Source: Neckera pumila (taxonomy: Eukaryota; Streptophyta; Bryopsida; Hypnales; Neckeraceae). Taken from it: DNA of 64,000 nucleotides. The stretch is from the NCBI GenBank assembly GCA_963969595.1, contig OZ018409.1, positions 23,118,163 through 23,182,162 on the forward strand, in the 5' to 3' direction. The position numbers and the translations under genes are program-made. The notes beneath the pieces were generated by a model. That model searched no databases. It was not told the origin of the DNA and saw only the letters and a list, made by a program, of their open reading frames with translations. Below, piece after piece: positions 1 to 11,573 of this stretch. Position 1 is the stretch's first letter; every line of letters begins with the position of its first letter.

Positions 1-164
1 ATTCAATATTCACAGTTACGTTTCCTCTTTCTCCTTTGATCTCAGTTTCCAGATCTGGAGCTTGACTAGTGCCCAAATTGACTCACTGCAGATACAAGAC
101 TCGCAATGATGTCTCTCAGAAGCTAGCTACGCGTGGGAACGTGTCAGGTCCTTTGAAATTCCAG

Positions 165-232
165 TTGTTCAACGTTGGCGATATCTTGACCTCATATCTT
201 GTTCAACGTTCGCGATATCTTGGCGTCTTATC
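165..232 (+). repeat. 34-base tandem duplication
   Basis: The unit beginning TTGTTCAACGTT occurs at 165-198 and again at 199-232 with a few differences. Because 34 is not a multiple of three, it breaks the reading frame of the surrounding exon-like sequence. Confidence 0.7.
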
Positions 233-255
233 GTTTGGCAACAAGATATGAGGTC
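188..255. repeat. 16-base perfect inverted repeat
   Basis: GACCTCATATCTTGTT at 188-203 is the exact reverse complement of the bases at 240-255, with a 36-base spacer. One arm lies in the duplicated unit, so part of the hairpin is a by-product of the 34-base duplication. Confidence 0.6.
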
Positions 256-774
256 GAATCCAAGAAAGAGGCGTTGTTTCAAGCTATGCCGGGGTGGGAG
301 ATTGCGAATCTGGCGGATGGTTCTGTGGAAGGGGCTTCGTATGGAGGCCGCACAAGGTAAACCAGTCTTTTTTGTGCATGCTGTAGTGCACTAAAACGGA
401 TTCATAGTGTAGATATCTTTCAAGAGTTGGGAGCTCCAAGTAGTTTGTTGGACATTCTGTGAAGTCCTTTTAATGAATCTTGAATGTTCATATTTGTGCT
501 TTATGGTTGATCAAGGCCCTGACTCACATTACACACAAGAATTATGGATTTAATCCTTTTTCTAACGAGCCAATGAGAGATTGCCTTGAAACGCGGACTT
601 GGCATTATAGCTGTATTAAGTACTATTTCATTTATGGCTATAATAATAGCTTCTACACTTTTAAGGTTTATGCTTTGCTCTTGTGATTCATCCCTCATGC
701 TATTCTATTGACCAATTTGCAGTACGGTACAACGCAACGATGTCTCTCACAAGCTAGCTGCGCAAGGGATGTGA

Positions 775-2339
775 ATATCATGAGCACTTTCAGCACTTTC
801 AGCACTTTCGCGGTGCTCCAGTTTTGGTTTAAATGGGTGTAATCTGAACGTTTCTTAAAACTAAATGCTGTAATAAGTTTGATGAAGGGCTTACTACAGT
901 TTTGTTGAGCAATTGGATTTTCTAGCAGCTTGACACAAAAAGGAAACACGGTACTGCTGATGAAAAGCCCCTTCATACAGCATCATTAGGAGTAGGCGCA
1001 GCTCCGTCGAAGAAAATACTACTCCGTATGTATTAGGCTTAGAACACAATGGCTTGAAGTCAGTGGGTTGTTCAAGTATAAATTAGATATGAGTTCTACA
1101 AGTAGGCTGTTGCTTTCATAACCAGTGGTATAAATAAAAGGGACCTCATGAGAGACAGTATGACAGTCTCTCTTAGCGTCTTCTGTAACAGTTTGTAACC
1201 GATACTAATTATGAAGCTTTATCAACTCTCTTCCGTTTTGATATTAATGACCTTTGCGCTCTTGAGGCTGCTGCAGCTCTCACTTTAAAGATGACGGCTC
1301 CTTGCACTCGATAACATCCTTTGCTCAAGTCAAACTTGTAAGACAAATGAACAATTCAGTACATGCAACACCTGAACATGTTGTGTGATCAGGATCTTGA
1401 TTCAAGTAGCTCACATTTCCAATCTCAATAAAAGAGCTCTTTGTGCGTACTCAACAAAAGCCATGGGGATTAATCACTGATCTCCTTTAGAGGCCAAACG
1501 AACTAACTCTGAAGGTTGCAAGGTTGGTACTCTTCATCTCTCACATTCTGGAGCAAGCATTCATCATAGGATCCTCAATAAATGCGAGCTCGAATCAAAC
1601 AAGCAACTTGGTCACCCTGGGATTCAAACATATGTTGAGATTCAGTAAATAATCAATTCGGTAGCCAATGTGGCTTTATTTCAAAAATTGAACTAAAACA
1701 AGACCGCTCCAATTGAGAAGTAGATTCAACATTAAGATACATCCGAACGAAGAGACTTCCGCCAAGGTTGCAGACTCTAAACTCTAGAATCTTCCAACTT
1801 GTACGCTCAAGTGCCTACCAATGTGCAAGCAAGCAATGAGAATCTCGATCTATTTGTGACAAATCTAAGCGTCTTATTCATTTTGATTATGATTTCTCGA
1901 TGGTGACACATTAACTGTCATAATTTGGTCAGCACCACAATTAGTCACTCCTACCTTAAACACAATAAATGTGCAAATGTAAATGCAATCCACTTCTTCA
2001 CTAAAAGAAGGGCAATTGCAATATCACAGTTGAACAAATTCTAATTTATAGAACACGACGACGGTAACCAACAACTCATCGCCCACAAATTAGCAGTGAG
2101 GAGGTTGCAATCTAATGCACAAATTAAAACTGAGGATTGCAGGTGCGCGTTGAGCCCTTTTCTTTCTGCTCCATAATGTAAACCTGCAACCCACTTTGTG
2201 CTTGTGTATAGCTCTCCCTGCTCTCAATGGCACCAAAAAAATGTTCTCATGCGGGAAAGATAACCTCCTTAAAAATGGTCAAAATCAACCAAGCGTGGCT
2301 TCCATGGAACGCATTGAAAGGAGAGTTAAGATGTCTCAG
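775..2339. other. Intergenic, no gene recognised
   Basis: Only short random open frames are present. A TATA-like TATAAATAAAAGGG near 1128-1142 is followed by a small inverted repeat (AGAGAC ... GTCTCT, about 1152-1175), which could be part of a decayed LTR or promoter, but no second copy is seen. The right end should contain the 3' untranslated region of the pectate lyase gene read on the minus strand. Confidence 0.5.
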
Positions 2340-5300
2340 CTAGTGGAAGGTTAGGGGGCCTGCGTCTTTGGTGATAGCAGGGACTAGATGGGCAGGGCGT
2401 GGTGAAGTACTGTAAGCTGTGGCGTACTTGTCAACTCGGAGTGCATTGTATCCGGAGCCAGTGAAGTAAGAGCCATCAAGGAAAATGTCGCCACTCGAAG
2501 CCCAGTTCCACCGTTTCCAGCCTCCGAAAGTAGGACCACCGTCATCGATATGTTTTGTCACCTGAATTCCAATACAAATTCAAAGTCAACAAATAAATTA
2601 TTAAAAATGAACAAACGGAACCAATTAGATTCTCTTCTAGATATGATCATTTTTGTTTAAAATGGAATGTTTCCGAGTGCCAAAGTTTGTGTCGATAGTT
2701 TAAAAAAGGACTTTCAAGGGCCAGAGCTTTGAAATCTACACATCTGAGGTTTCAGTTGGACGACTGAAACTGCGCAAATTTCACTAAAATCCACTATTCG
2801 AAGAACAAAGAACAAATTCTAAGTGCCCAGAGATCTGGAAATTAGGACTTTGAAGTGTCTAGAGATTTTTAAATCTAGGATTTTGACGTGCACAGAGCCA
2901 TAAATCTTACCAGAACAAAACTAGATCGGAGATTGCAGTTGAGCTACTCAAACTGCATGGCTTGCGCCAACTTCACTGTTTACAAACACATGATTTTAAC
3001 AAATATGAGGCTCTATGGAATTTTCTATTTTTTTTTTTTTTTTTTTTCTGATGATGCAGGACACAAACAAAAGAGGGACTCACCTCTGTCTTGTCACGGG
3101 GATTGAAAAGGTTTCCTTGGCTAAGAATCTCAGGGTCCTCGCTTCCTCCGATCGCATACAAGTCCCAGCCGTGTGAGTAGTGGTTGTTTACAACATGAAA
3201 CGTGCCGTACCGGCATCTACATTACGCAGTCACAGTTATCACTTTACCATACTAAAACATGACATTACCAAAATTGCTAACATCTAAATTGCTGCTGACT
3301 ATGTAATGAATCCAATTCTGCACTTCTTCAACATTGATCAATTTCAGTCAACTTTAGGACTAGTTGATACCCAAATCTCCTCGACCTGAAGAAAGATGGA
3401 GAATTAATCTGCTCCACAAGAAGAGTAGGTTACTAAGTGCTATCCTTAAATCTGAATTTATGATAATTATGCACTCTTGAGTTGAATGGAATAGTTATGC
3501 TTGAAATAATTCCAGTGTATTTTGAAAGTTACTCTAGGTTTAATCCAGTAACATGACCTGAAATGTTTGATACTAAAGATCTAGTGTACCATGATTCTGG
3601 TTCACTAGAATCGTCACATTTGTTAAAATGGCGAGATTTCAAATAATTGACATTCTTCAAAGAGCTTGCCGGTAAACCTCAGATCTGACCACTCCAAGTC
3701 TTTAGAGCTCCACGCACTATAATGTTAAGTTTTCAACTCGAAATACGCTATTTTAATGAGTGTGATCATTAGACAAATTGAAGTACCGTGGCAATCTTTG
3801 AACGAGGCCACGTCCAAATCTGTTGTAAGCCACGGTCGCCCTCATGCCCCTGTCTGCAGACCAGGCAGGGCTCGATCCAAACAACATCACCTGCAATCAG
3901 CCCCATATTTGTTAAAATGACTGAATTTCACAGAATTTCAAAGATCTAGGCACTTGAAACAACTAATATTCAGAGGCTGGACCACTTGATTGTCACATTT
4001 TTGGTGCTCTGAAATCTGCCAATTCCACGAATACAGTATTGCACACAAAACCAACCATACCACAAACATCAGAGAACGAGCTCCTGAAGGGTCCAATTCC
4101 TAATTTGTCACACCAGATCTGGAAAGTTTACCTTGTTGTGGTATTCAAACACGTTGTTGGAGACGGTGATCCGGGTGGATCCACGAGTGGCATCCAGCAA
4201 GCCATCCGTGGCTCTGGCCAAGTAGCAGTGATCCACCCAGACGTTTCGCGAATTCAAAATGTGAAGAGCATCTCCATCGGACTTCACGCGAATCACCACT
4301 CCCGATTCATTCACCCGGACAGCCGTCGGACCTAGAAATCGTCATAGTCGTTAATCAAATTGGCAAAATTCCAAACACATTGACACTTTTTCAGACACCC
4401 ATCTGGAGCCTCAGATCAAAAATAGTCCTAAGCTTAGAGCTTGGTGCAACTTGGATCTCAATTTGCAACCCATTTGAACGCCAGTTCGGAACCCATTTGA
4501 ATGTCCATTTGCAACAAAATTGCATGTCAATGTGCAACACGTTCGAATGTCCATTTGCAACACACTTGCATGTCAATTAGGAACCCATTTGAATGTCAAT
4601 TCCCAACACACTGGAATCTCAATTTGCAACACGTTCGAATGTCAACTCGCAACACATTTGAATCTCAAAATGGAAACGCATTTGAATCTCAAAATGGAAA
4701 CCCATTTGAATCTCGATTCGCACCATATTTAAATCTCAATTCGCAACACATTTGAATGTCAATTTGGATTACATTTGAATCCCACTTTGCAACACATTCG
4801 GATGTGAACTTGCATCACATTTGAATCTCAATTCACAATACTCTTGTCTGCCAATTTGGAACGCAAATTTTTTTGAAACCCGTCATTGTGAGGAAGCTAT
4901 GCAAACCTGTAATTTCGACATCGTGGATGTAAATCCCGTGCACGATCACGTCGCTGGCGTTTTGTATGGTGGTCTGCGCTCCCACAATGTGCACGCGTGC
5001 TCCTCGTCCGTCGATGGTCTTTCTCGAGTTCACCCAGAGCTCGGCCTTGAGCGCGATGGTCATGTCCTTCTGGAAAATGATCCACAGCGGCGCCGTTCGC
5101 GTCACTCCGTAGCGCAGCGTGCCCGGGGTGGGATTCTCGGCGTCGTCGGAGCTGTTGGTGACGGTGTAGAAGCGGCCGCTCTTCCCGCCTTTGGTGTTCC
5201 GACCGAACCCCGTGACGCACGACGCCAGCGCCTTGCGGTGGCTGCGCCAGTGGGGGTCGCAGCGCCAGCAGTCGTCGATCGGGTTGCCCGTGCCGCACCC

Positions 5301-6635
5301 GCCTAGGTCCAACGCTAGGGAAGCCAGCATGCCGTCCACGGTGGTCGGGTCGGTCAGGAAGGCGGACGCGGAAAGGCTCAAGCCACTGCCGCAAACGCAA
5401 AACTAGGTCAATACGAAACTTCAGGATTCTCATCTCACAACACTCACAACTTTCACTACTTAAAGCACTCACAACACTCATAACACTCACAAAGAATGAC
5501 AACAGACATAACACGCACAACAGTCACAGCACTCATAATAGTCAGAACACTCGCAACACTCACAAAATTTCACAATTTCACGCACAGCAATCCCGACACT
5601 CGCAATATTCACAGCAATCACCACACTCACCACACTTGCAACACTTACAACACTCACCAGTGGGAGCAGGTGTTGAGGACGACACAGTTCTTACAGCATT
5701 GCTACTGACTGCGTCACAACAACATACTATAGAATGTCGTTCTAATGCATTTCAACGACATTCGGATGCTATTTGAACATGTCACAATCACACGGTTCTT
5801 CTGACATCCCAATGTAGTTCGGAATGTCGTTCTAAGTTGCATTGCTCTCCCCACTTGTGCTTTCCTGGTCAAATTGCCATGCTGGTATTTCACAGACAGA
5901 GCTCTTCTGAACGGTTTCAAACTTACCCGCTCATCGAAACCAAATATTGGATAAATTTGGGCATCTGGATTTCAATGAAATTGGAGCTCGACATCAGATC
6001 TACACACAGTCCTACTGTTTAAGGCTGTGGGCAATTCAAATGGTCTAGTTTTTACAATTTTCAACTGGAATGTTCCCATGTTGACGCTCTGAAACACGCC
6101 ATTGTTAATTAGTAGCGAACATGACCGTTCAGGATATGAAACAACCGGTGCAAGAAATCGAAGCTTACTCATCACGAGGAGCCTTGTAAATCGTGTCTGC
6201 ATCGGAGGTGTCGAAGTAGACCTCCTCGTCTTCGTGAACTGCATCGTTGTGACTGTTGAGTTCAATACTACCGCTGCTGATCTCGTCTTCTGTGGTGAAT
6301 CCAGAATCTGAATAAGGGAGCTCGCTCTCGTCTCCGGAAGCGAACATGCTATAGTGCGGCTCTCGTTCGGTGGAAAATGGTGCATTCTTCTGGATGGGGT
6401 CCCAACCATTAGCCTCATGGCCATTCAATGTGGAGAAGCTCGCCATGTCGGATTGGAGGTTCCATCGATCAGGGTCCAAATACACTGGCGTGTGAGAAAA
6501 TTCCAAACCGGTCTGGTAATCTTGTGGCAGGGAGAACTGATCCTCATACTCTCCCGGCGTGGACCTCGCGTGGAGCAGTGAGCATTGGAAAGCAAGCGCC
6601 AGAAACAGCAAATGCTGAAGCACGGTGATTGCCAT
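2340..6635 (-). CDS. Pectate lyase (polysaccharide lyase family 1), 6 exons
   Basis: Coding exons in order are 6635-6169, 5385-4907, 4331-4132, 3890-3787, 3216-3084 and 2561-2340. All junctions are GT-AG and the phases close to give 534 residues. Residues 1-24 look like a signal peptide (hydrophobic LLFLALAF core), so the product is probably secreted to the wall, where the family cleaves de-esterified pectin by calcium-dependent beta-elimination. The PL1 signature runs from [11 protein letters not shown] through IDGRG, WVDHC (347-351), DGLLD (358-362) and [12 protein letters not shown] (410-421), with the catalytic arginine region at R414-R419. Residues about 25-156 are an acidic, low-complexity extension not seen in ordinary family members of about 400 residues. 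The loop after KVML reads FGSSPAW where many plant enzymes have a GHSD-like sequence. Introns 1 and 2 hold minisatellites. The family assignment is secure; the exact substrate is not. Confidence 0.93.
4440..4850. repeat. 23-base minisatellite in pectate lyase intron 2
   Basis: About 17 diverged units of 23 (sometimes 24) bases occur, with consensus near GAATCTCAATTTGCAACAC plus ATTT. The array lies within the intron at 4332-4906. Short open frames on both strands here are repeat artefacts. Confidence 0.85.
5425..5665. repeat. CACTCACAA-type short tandem repeat in pectate lyase intron 1
   Basis: This is an irregular array of 9-10 base units such as ACTCACAAC and ACTCATAAC, inside intron 1 (5386-6168), about 40 bases upstream (on the minus strand) of the exon 2 acceptor. 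Confidence 0.75.
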
Positions 6636-8848
6636 CTCAGTGCCCAGTGGAGCTCAATGCAAGGCGATTCCACGCTCTTTGAACCCTAAAAATTACATTC
6701 AACCTATGCTCACTACTGTAGTACTAAGAAATCAAGAGGAGGGAGGCTATATGCTTTTGTTTCCTCACAGCTGACATGAAGGGCCTGGGAATGCGGGGCG
6801 TCCTAGCTAGCTGCAAACCCAAACCTAGAATGCAGAGTTGCAGACCGGAGTATGATGAATCTGAAGAGAAAAGCAGCTCCATGACAAGAGAACCTGCAGG
6901 CCTTTGAGAGTTTGATAACGTTATTTTCAAAGAACTTCCTTGACCTTTCCAAAGGAAATCTCGAAAATCCTCAAATTGGCGGGAAGATTGGCTTAGTTTT
7001 CGGCCTCCAGCCGCAGTAACTTAGCTAGAGTTTTGGCACTGGTTCCTGAAGTACCGGCGCTTTCCATTAGTGGCTATTTGCGTGTCAGCTACTAGTTTGG
7101 CGGAGGATACCACGATCCTGAATCCCCGGTGGCGGGTGCCAAGGAGCAAACATCTGCAGTGGTGGAAAACTTTTCCTAAGTAGTACGTACCTGGATGACA
7201 CGATTGGGAGCCAAAAACTCGGACATATCCATATGCACAGTACATGAAGGTCTTAAAATGTAGAACAGGGATGGATTTATGTTCTAGTAATCACGTTCTA
7301 GTAATGCAACAAAATTGACATTCTACGCACAATGTTGTCATGAGTACATTCTAGAAAAAACATTGGTTAACAAGAAAGTGAGCCAGTGGAAATGGGAAAA
7401 TATCAAGTTGGATTCTGAGCAATAATAATTGGTGGAACTCTTTCAAGATTATAGCTCTGAATATGGACAATTACCAAAGGAGAGTACGTAGTTTGAAAAC
7501 CAGCTGAATCAACATGGGAATTGAAGGATAACAGTTGGGAAAACTCAAAAGATTCTACAAAGGCGACTTGTCGTTACTTTGACACCATTCAGTCGATCAG
7601 AGAGTCAAAACTGTGGTGATGCTCAGCCATGCAAAGCTCTCGAAACTAGGACTTGTATTGATATCAGTCCGTTTCACTCGCAATATTGACATGGACCGGA
7701 AATACACTTCAGTTCCATATTGACATGGACTTGAACAGTGTCAATGATTTGTGGTGTATTTCGTCCAATGTAACGAAACAGACCTTTCATATGATCAGGT
7801 GACAAGAGGTAAGATTTAACCACACTGTAGTAAAGCTTTGTCAAAAAACATTAGAGTCCAGAAGAAAGCCTGGCTTCAGGATTGTAAACGCACATCAGAA
7901 TTGTGGTCAAGCAGGAAACGAAGCAAGGCTGGTGGAGAACACCGGTAGCTTTGTAGGCAGTTCAAAATTAAGGCTAGGCAGAACATGTTATTATATTTCC
8001 TAATTTTACGGTTCTTGCATTGGTAATGTCAGACGGGGAACTGAATTGGCGAACCGCATCTAACTTAGAACAAGATCAACTTGGCTTGAACATCCCTTGA
8101 AAATTGAAATACTATGCAGGTTTTTATTTATAGTGTCAAGTGCACATGCTGCCCGAGATTGTTGCAAATACATTGCTGCCAATCATACTAGAGCAACTCA
8201 GAAGAAATCAGTGGCAGGTTTCGTTAAAAGTCAGGGTCCCAGGGTTCTCTTGTTCTGCCATCACCGGCAAAATATTTGAGATCTGGCTGTTGAAGAACAG
8301 GCTAAACCACCGACTAACTTACTGTGTCTAGAGTTTTATTAACCCCTTTTGCATTGAACAAGCCGAATTGGCCTAGGGTTCAGGGATTCAGGCATTTTCT
8401 AGGTGATTCTAGGGTTATCCTGGAAATACTCAGAACTAGAAAATTGGTTGCGGACTCCGTTTTTTGGGACTAGACAGGGTACTACTGTTACCGTTGGCAC
8501 CTTAAGAAACACACTTGTGGGTCTCTTGAGTAAATCAGTAAATTCTTTGTGGCTTCCTAGTTATCTACCATGTTTCTTCTCTCGTGCGCTTTGCCTTCAG
8601 CTTTCTACCGTTTGTTCTAGGTTTTCTTGGAATAAACCCCGGGTTTCAAAAAAGAAAAGAAAAAGATGGTGTATTTTTTAAGGCTTTTTCAAACGAGGTG
8701 ATTGGGAAGAAATCGCCAGGCATCTATCAAGAGATTATGACGCTCTTATAGGGTGTAGGGTTTTCAAAACCACTAAATTGTCAGAACTACCAGGGCAATG
8801 GAGCAAAGTGTTGCTGCGCAAGAGTATTTAGGGAATAGAGTCAAAGCC
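6636..8848. other. Intergenic: pectate lyase 5' side, no further gene seen
   Basis: The first few hundred bases should hold the pectate lyase leader and promoter. No convincing TATA box or coding exon was found in the rest. Small open frames at 7021-7245 and 8097-8681 lack conserved-looking sequence. A short direct repeat (ATATTGACATGGAC) occurs twice near 7683 and 7721. Confidence 0.5.
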
Positions 8849-8851
8849 TAA

Positions 8852-9114
8852 GAGCATCCCCACCAATCTGTTCTCTATCCCTAAACTTGAAGTCTCAAAG
8901 CAGTCAACCTTGACTTTATACAGATGAGACCTCGCGAGTTCTCTAAATGAGCCTCTGGATACAGAATTTGGTGAGAGTTTTACAGAATTCTGTATAATTT
9001 ACGGATATAGGATTTAGAAAAAGGTTGGTGCGATGAGATTTCTATATCCCTGTCTGCATCTCAGGTCCTCTTCCCTAAACTTTTAGGGAAACGGAACTCC
9101 CGGTGGGAATGCTC
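8852..9114. mobile_element. Tourist/PIF-Harbinger-like MITE with GAGCATC ends
   Basis: The 263-base element starts GAGCATCCCCACC and ends with the inverted GGTGGGAATGCTC. The flanks are TAA at 8849-8851 and TAA at 9115-9117, a 3-base target duplication. The subterminal TCCCTAAACTT motif appears near both ends. It has no coding capacity. It lies two bases from the TTAA element that starts at 9120. Confidence 0.75.
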
Positions 9115-9119
9115 TAAGA

Positions 9120-10060
9120 TTAACCCCTAAAGGACCATTTGTCCCCTCGGGGGACTGGACAGGTTCCCAATGTCTCAATTTTTAGTGATTTTTTTTGGGA
9201 TTTTTTGAGGTTGTGTATTCTTGCGAGAGCTTTGTGAATATATAATTTTTATTTTAATTGATGCCCGGTAGCAAAAGTTAGAGCACAATAAGCAAAAATG
9301 GAGTTTGGCGGGCAACACAAGAAAAATCACAAAGAGTCAAAATAATTTTTTTCAAATTTTTTCTCAAAGATTATATTTTTGTCTACATGTCAAGCTTTGT
9401 TTCATTCAATTTGGACTAATAAGGAGAAAGTTATGGACAATCTTAGTTTTTTGGGCAATCTAAGCATATTCTAGAAAAAAAACTTGTAGAATTCATTTTT
9501 GAATGCAATTTTTACAATTTTTCAAAAGAATTTGTTAGGATTGGTTAGATTCTTTTGGTAGAACAATCTCATTGTTGCAACTATTGTGATTCAATTCCAT
9601 CTAAAAGCTATTAACAATGTAATTTTTACTTCAATCTAAACCCACTTCTATTAAAATAATTTTTTAATGAGTGAAATTAAGTGCCTTTTTTCCTAAATTT
9701 TTTTTCTAGATTCTCAACTTAACTAAATAACATAAATAAGTAAAAAAATCAAAATTAGCAATCCAAAAAATTTGAACTAAAAAGATTCAAAGCCAAAAAA
9801 TCTAGTCTAGCAAGGTGCCAAAAACCTTGTTTTCTTCACTTTAAATGCATATATATCTTAACTTTAAATGCGTATATCTGACAATATACATGGTCAAAAA
9901 TTTTGAATTTTCTTCCGCGTATTCATATACTAGTCAAATATAAGATCTTATGGTTGGATATGAAAAAAAACAATTTTTAAAGTTCTTTTCTCTTTGCAAT
10001 AGAAATGACAATTTTGAGTGGTTTTTGATAGGAAAACCACCTTGGTCCTTTAGAGGTTAA
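9120..10060. mobile_element. TTAA-flanked inverted-repeat element, copy A
   Basis: The left end is TTAACCCCTAAAGGACC and the right end is GGTCCTTTAGAGGTTAA, for a total of 941 bases. The interior is AT-rich without an ORF. It matches copy E in reverse orientation (shared CCCGG(T/G)...CATCAATT-type block and the TTGCAAAGATCT-like block). TTAA at both edges and the CCC start match piggyBac-type transposons; the lack of coding makes it a non-autonomous copy. Confidence 0.75.
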
Positions 10061-10667
10061 ACCACCTTCCCAAGCTTGCATCATTCTAAGTCTCTTTGTA
10101 AACAAAAGGATTTGAAATTCAGTTCTTTATATTTTTTTGATGCCCCTTGGTAGGCACATGCTTGCCTATTGTGGGAATAGAACACAAAAGTTTCAACTCT
10201 AGATCACTAATTTGAGGTTATCACGAGTACTAAGAATCTCAAAATCTCAAAATATGACAAATTAGCAAAATTAAATTTTAAATATGAAATAGTTCTTTTT
10301 TTTAGTTCTTAAAAAGTGAAGGTTATGATAACAATCAAGACAACCATCTCCAATAAAATTTTCAAGTTAATTGAATTTATGCTTCAAAACTTATAGGGAC
10401 TGACAACTCCTTTGTCTAAATGTGATGCAAATAGTACCAATCTTTCTTTCAATCATCCAAACTTTGGTAATAGAAATTGTAAATCTAATTCAATAAATGT
10501 CATTCATAATTCAAAATCTAAAACTTTTATTTACAAATCAGTATTAAATGATTTCTTGAAATCATTTCTTATAGGACATCTTTACACATTTCAAATCCTA
10601 GAAATGAATCAAGGTCTTTAGGAATTAACAATAATGATACTTGTATCCTTAAGTAAGATATCATAAA
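10061..10667. other. AT-rich spacer between two mobile elements
   Basis: No gene or clear repeat boundary is visible. A 69-codon open frame at 10412-10621 is low-complexity and not credible as a gene. Confidence 0.5.
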
Positions 10668-11205
10668 TCATACTACTAAAATCACAACAACCTCTATAAT
10701 ATCACAATTCAGTTTTGAATAATATTATAGAAATTCAATTGCTTTTGTAATAGGCATAGGATACTTTCTACTATATATTATGTATTCTTTTCGTGAAATA
10801 TTTGAAAATCAAATGGATACTTCTAAAAAAATTTCAGATAAACTTTTCAGACAACAAAATTCTAGACAAATTCCATGTCTTTTTAAAATGTGATATTAAA
10901 GAGCAAAGAAGCACCAACCGCTAGCGTTGTTCTACATATTCAAATGTGAAGATTCTACTCACATTGTTCACTTGATTAATTTATTCTTATTGCAATGTTT
11001 TCATCTTTGTAAAGTTTATTTTGTAGAAATTATGATACAAAGATTTTCTTTATTTACTTTATATTGCTTTTTTAAGAATATTGTATGAGGATGTCAATAT
11101 TTTCATTTAAAGATTATACATACTTTATTTATCTACATTCTATCACATGAAAAATTGATGAAAGTAATATATTTAATGCGTAGCAACGCAAGCGTCAATC
11201 GCTAG
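10668..11205 (+). mobile_element. Short non-autonomous Helitron, copy 1
   Basis: The element starts with TC (TCATACTACTAAAATC) after an A. It ends with CTAG followed by T, as Helitrons do (insertion between A and T, 3' end CTRR). A hairpin GCGT-AGCA-ACGC lies just upstream of the end, about 12 bases from CTAG. A second copy in reverse orientation at 48907-49451 agrees over its full length and defines the same two ends. It has no helicase or Rep coding. Confidence 0.8.
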
Positions 11206-11478
11206 TATATATTAATAATCATATCCAAATAAAATAATCATCATAACATTGTAATTAGTGTAATAAATGTTATATATAATTATAATAATTATTGTATGAA
11301 TATCATTAGTTATAATATTATATTATATGATCTTTAAAATGATAAAATTAAATAATATATAAAATATAACTATATATATTATAATTATATAATGTTATAT
11401 AATTATAACATGATACTAATGAGTATACTATATTTAATTATTATTATAATATATTACACCATGTAATGACATAATGAC

Positions 11479-11573
<95 letters not shown>

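Larger units (their letters stand above)
92..774 (+). pseudogene. Disrupted gene fragment of unknown function, left edge
   Basis: Two exon-like pieces are visible. The first runs from an acceptor CAG at 89-91 to a donor AAG|GTAAAC at 356/357. It reads in a protein-like way (RNDVSQKLATRG, then LFNVRDILASYRLATRYEVE, then ALFQAMPGWEIANLADGSVE). A 34-base tandem duplication (165-232) shifts the reading frame in the middle of this exon. The second piece starts after TTTGCAG at 722, joins in phase, reads TVQRNDVSHKLAAQGM and stops at 772-774. Its start is a diverged copy of the start of the first exon (about 92-136 against 723-768), so an exon end seems to have been duplicated. I do not recognise the family. 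Upstream exons, if any, lie outside the window. It could still be a living gene with different splicing. Confidence 0.35.

Noticed and set aside
1120..1200. Possible LTR (TATA box and inverted repeat)
   Set aside because: No second copy, primer-binding site or TG...CA boundaries could be found.
4821..5520. Long open frames on plus (161 codons) and minus in another frame (207 codons)
   Set aside because: Both overlap exon 2 of the pectate lyase, whose frame carries the conserved family motifs. The others are shadows of GC-rich third positions.
9120..10060. Stowaway/mariner assignment (TA duplication) for the TTAA family
   Set aside because: With a TA duplication the bases just outside would vary, but all seven two-ended copies keep the full TTAA at both edges.
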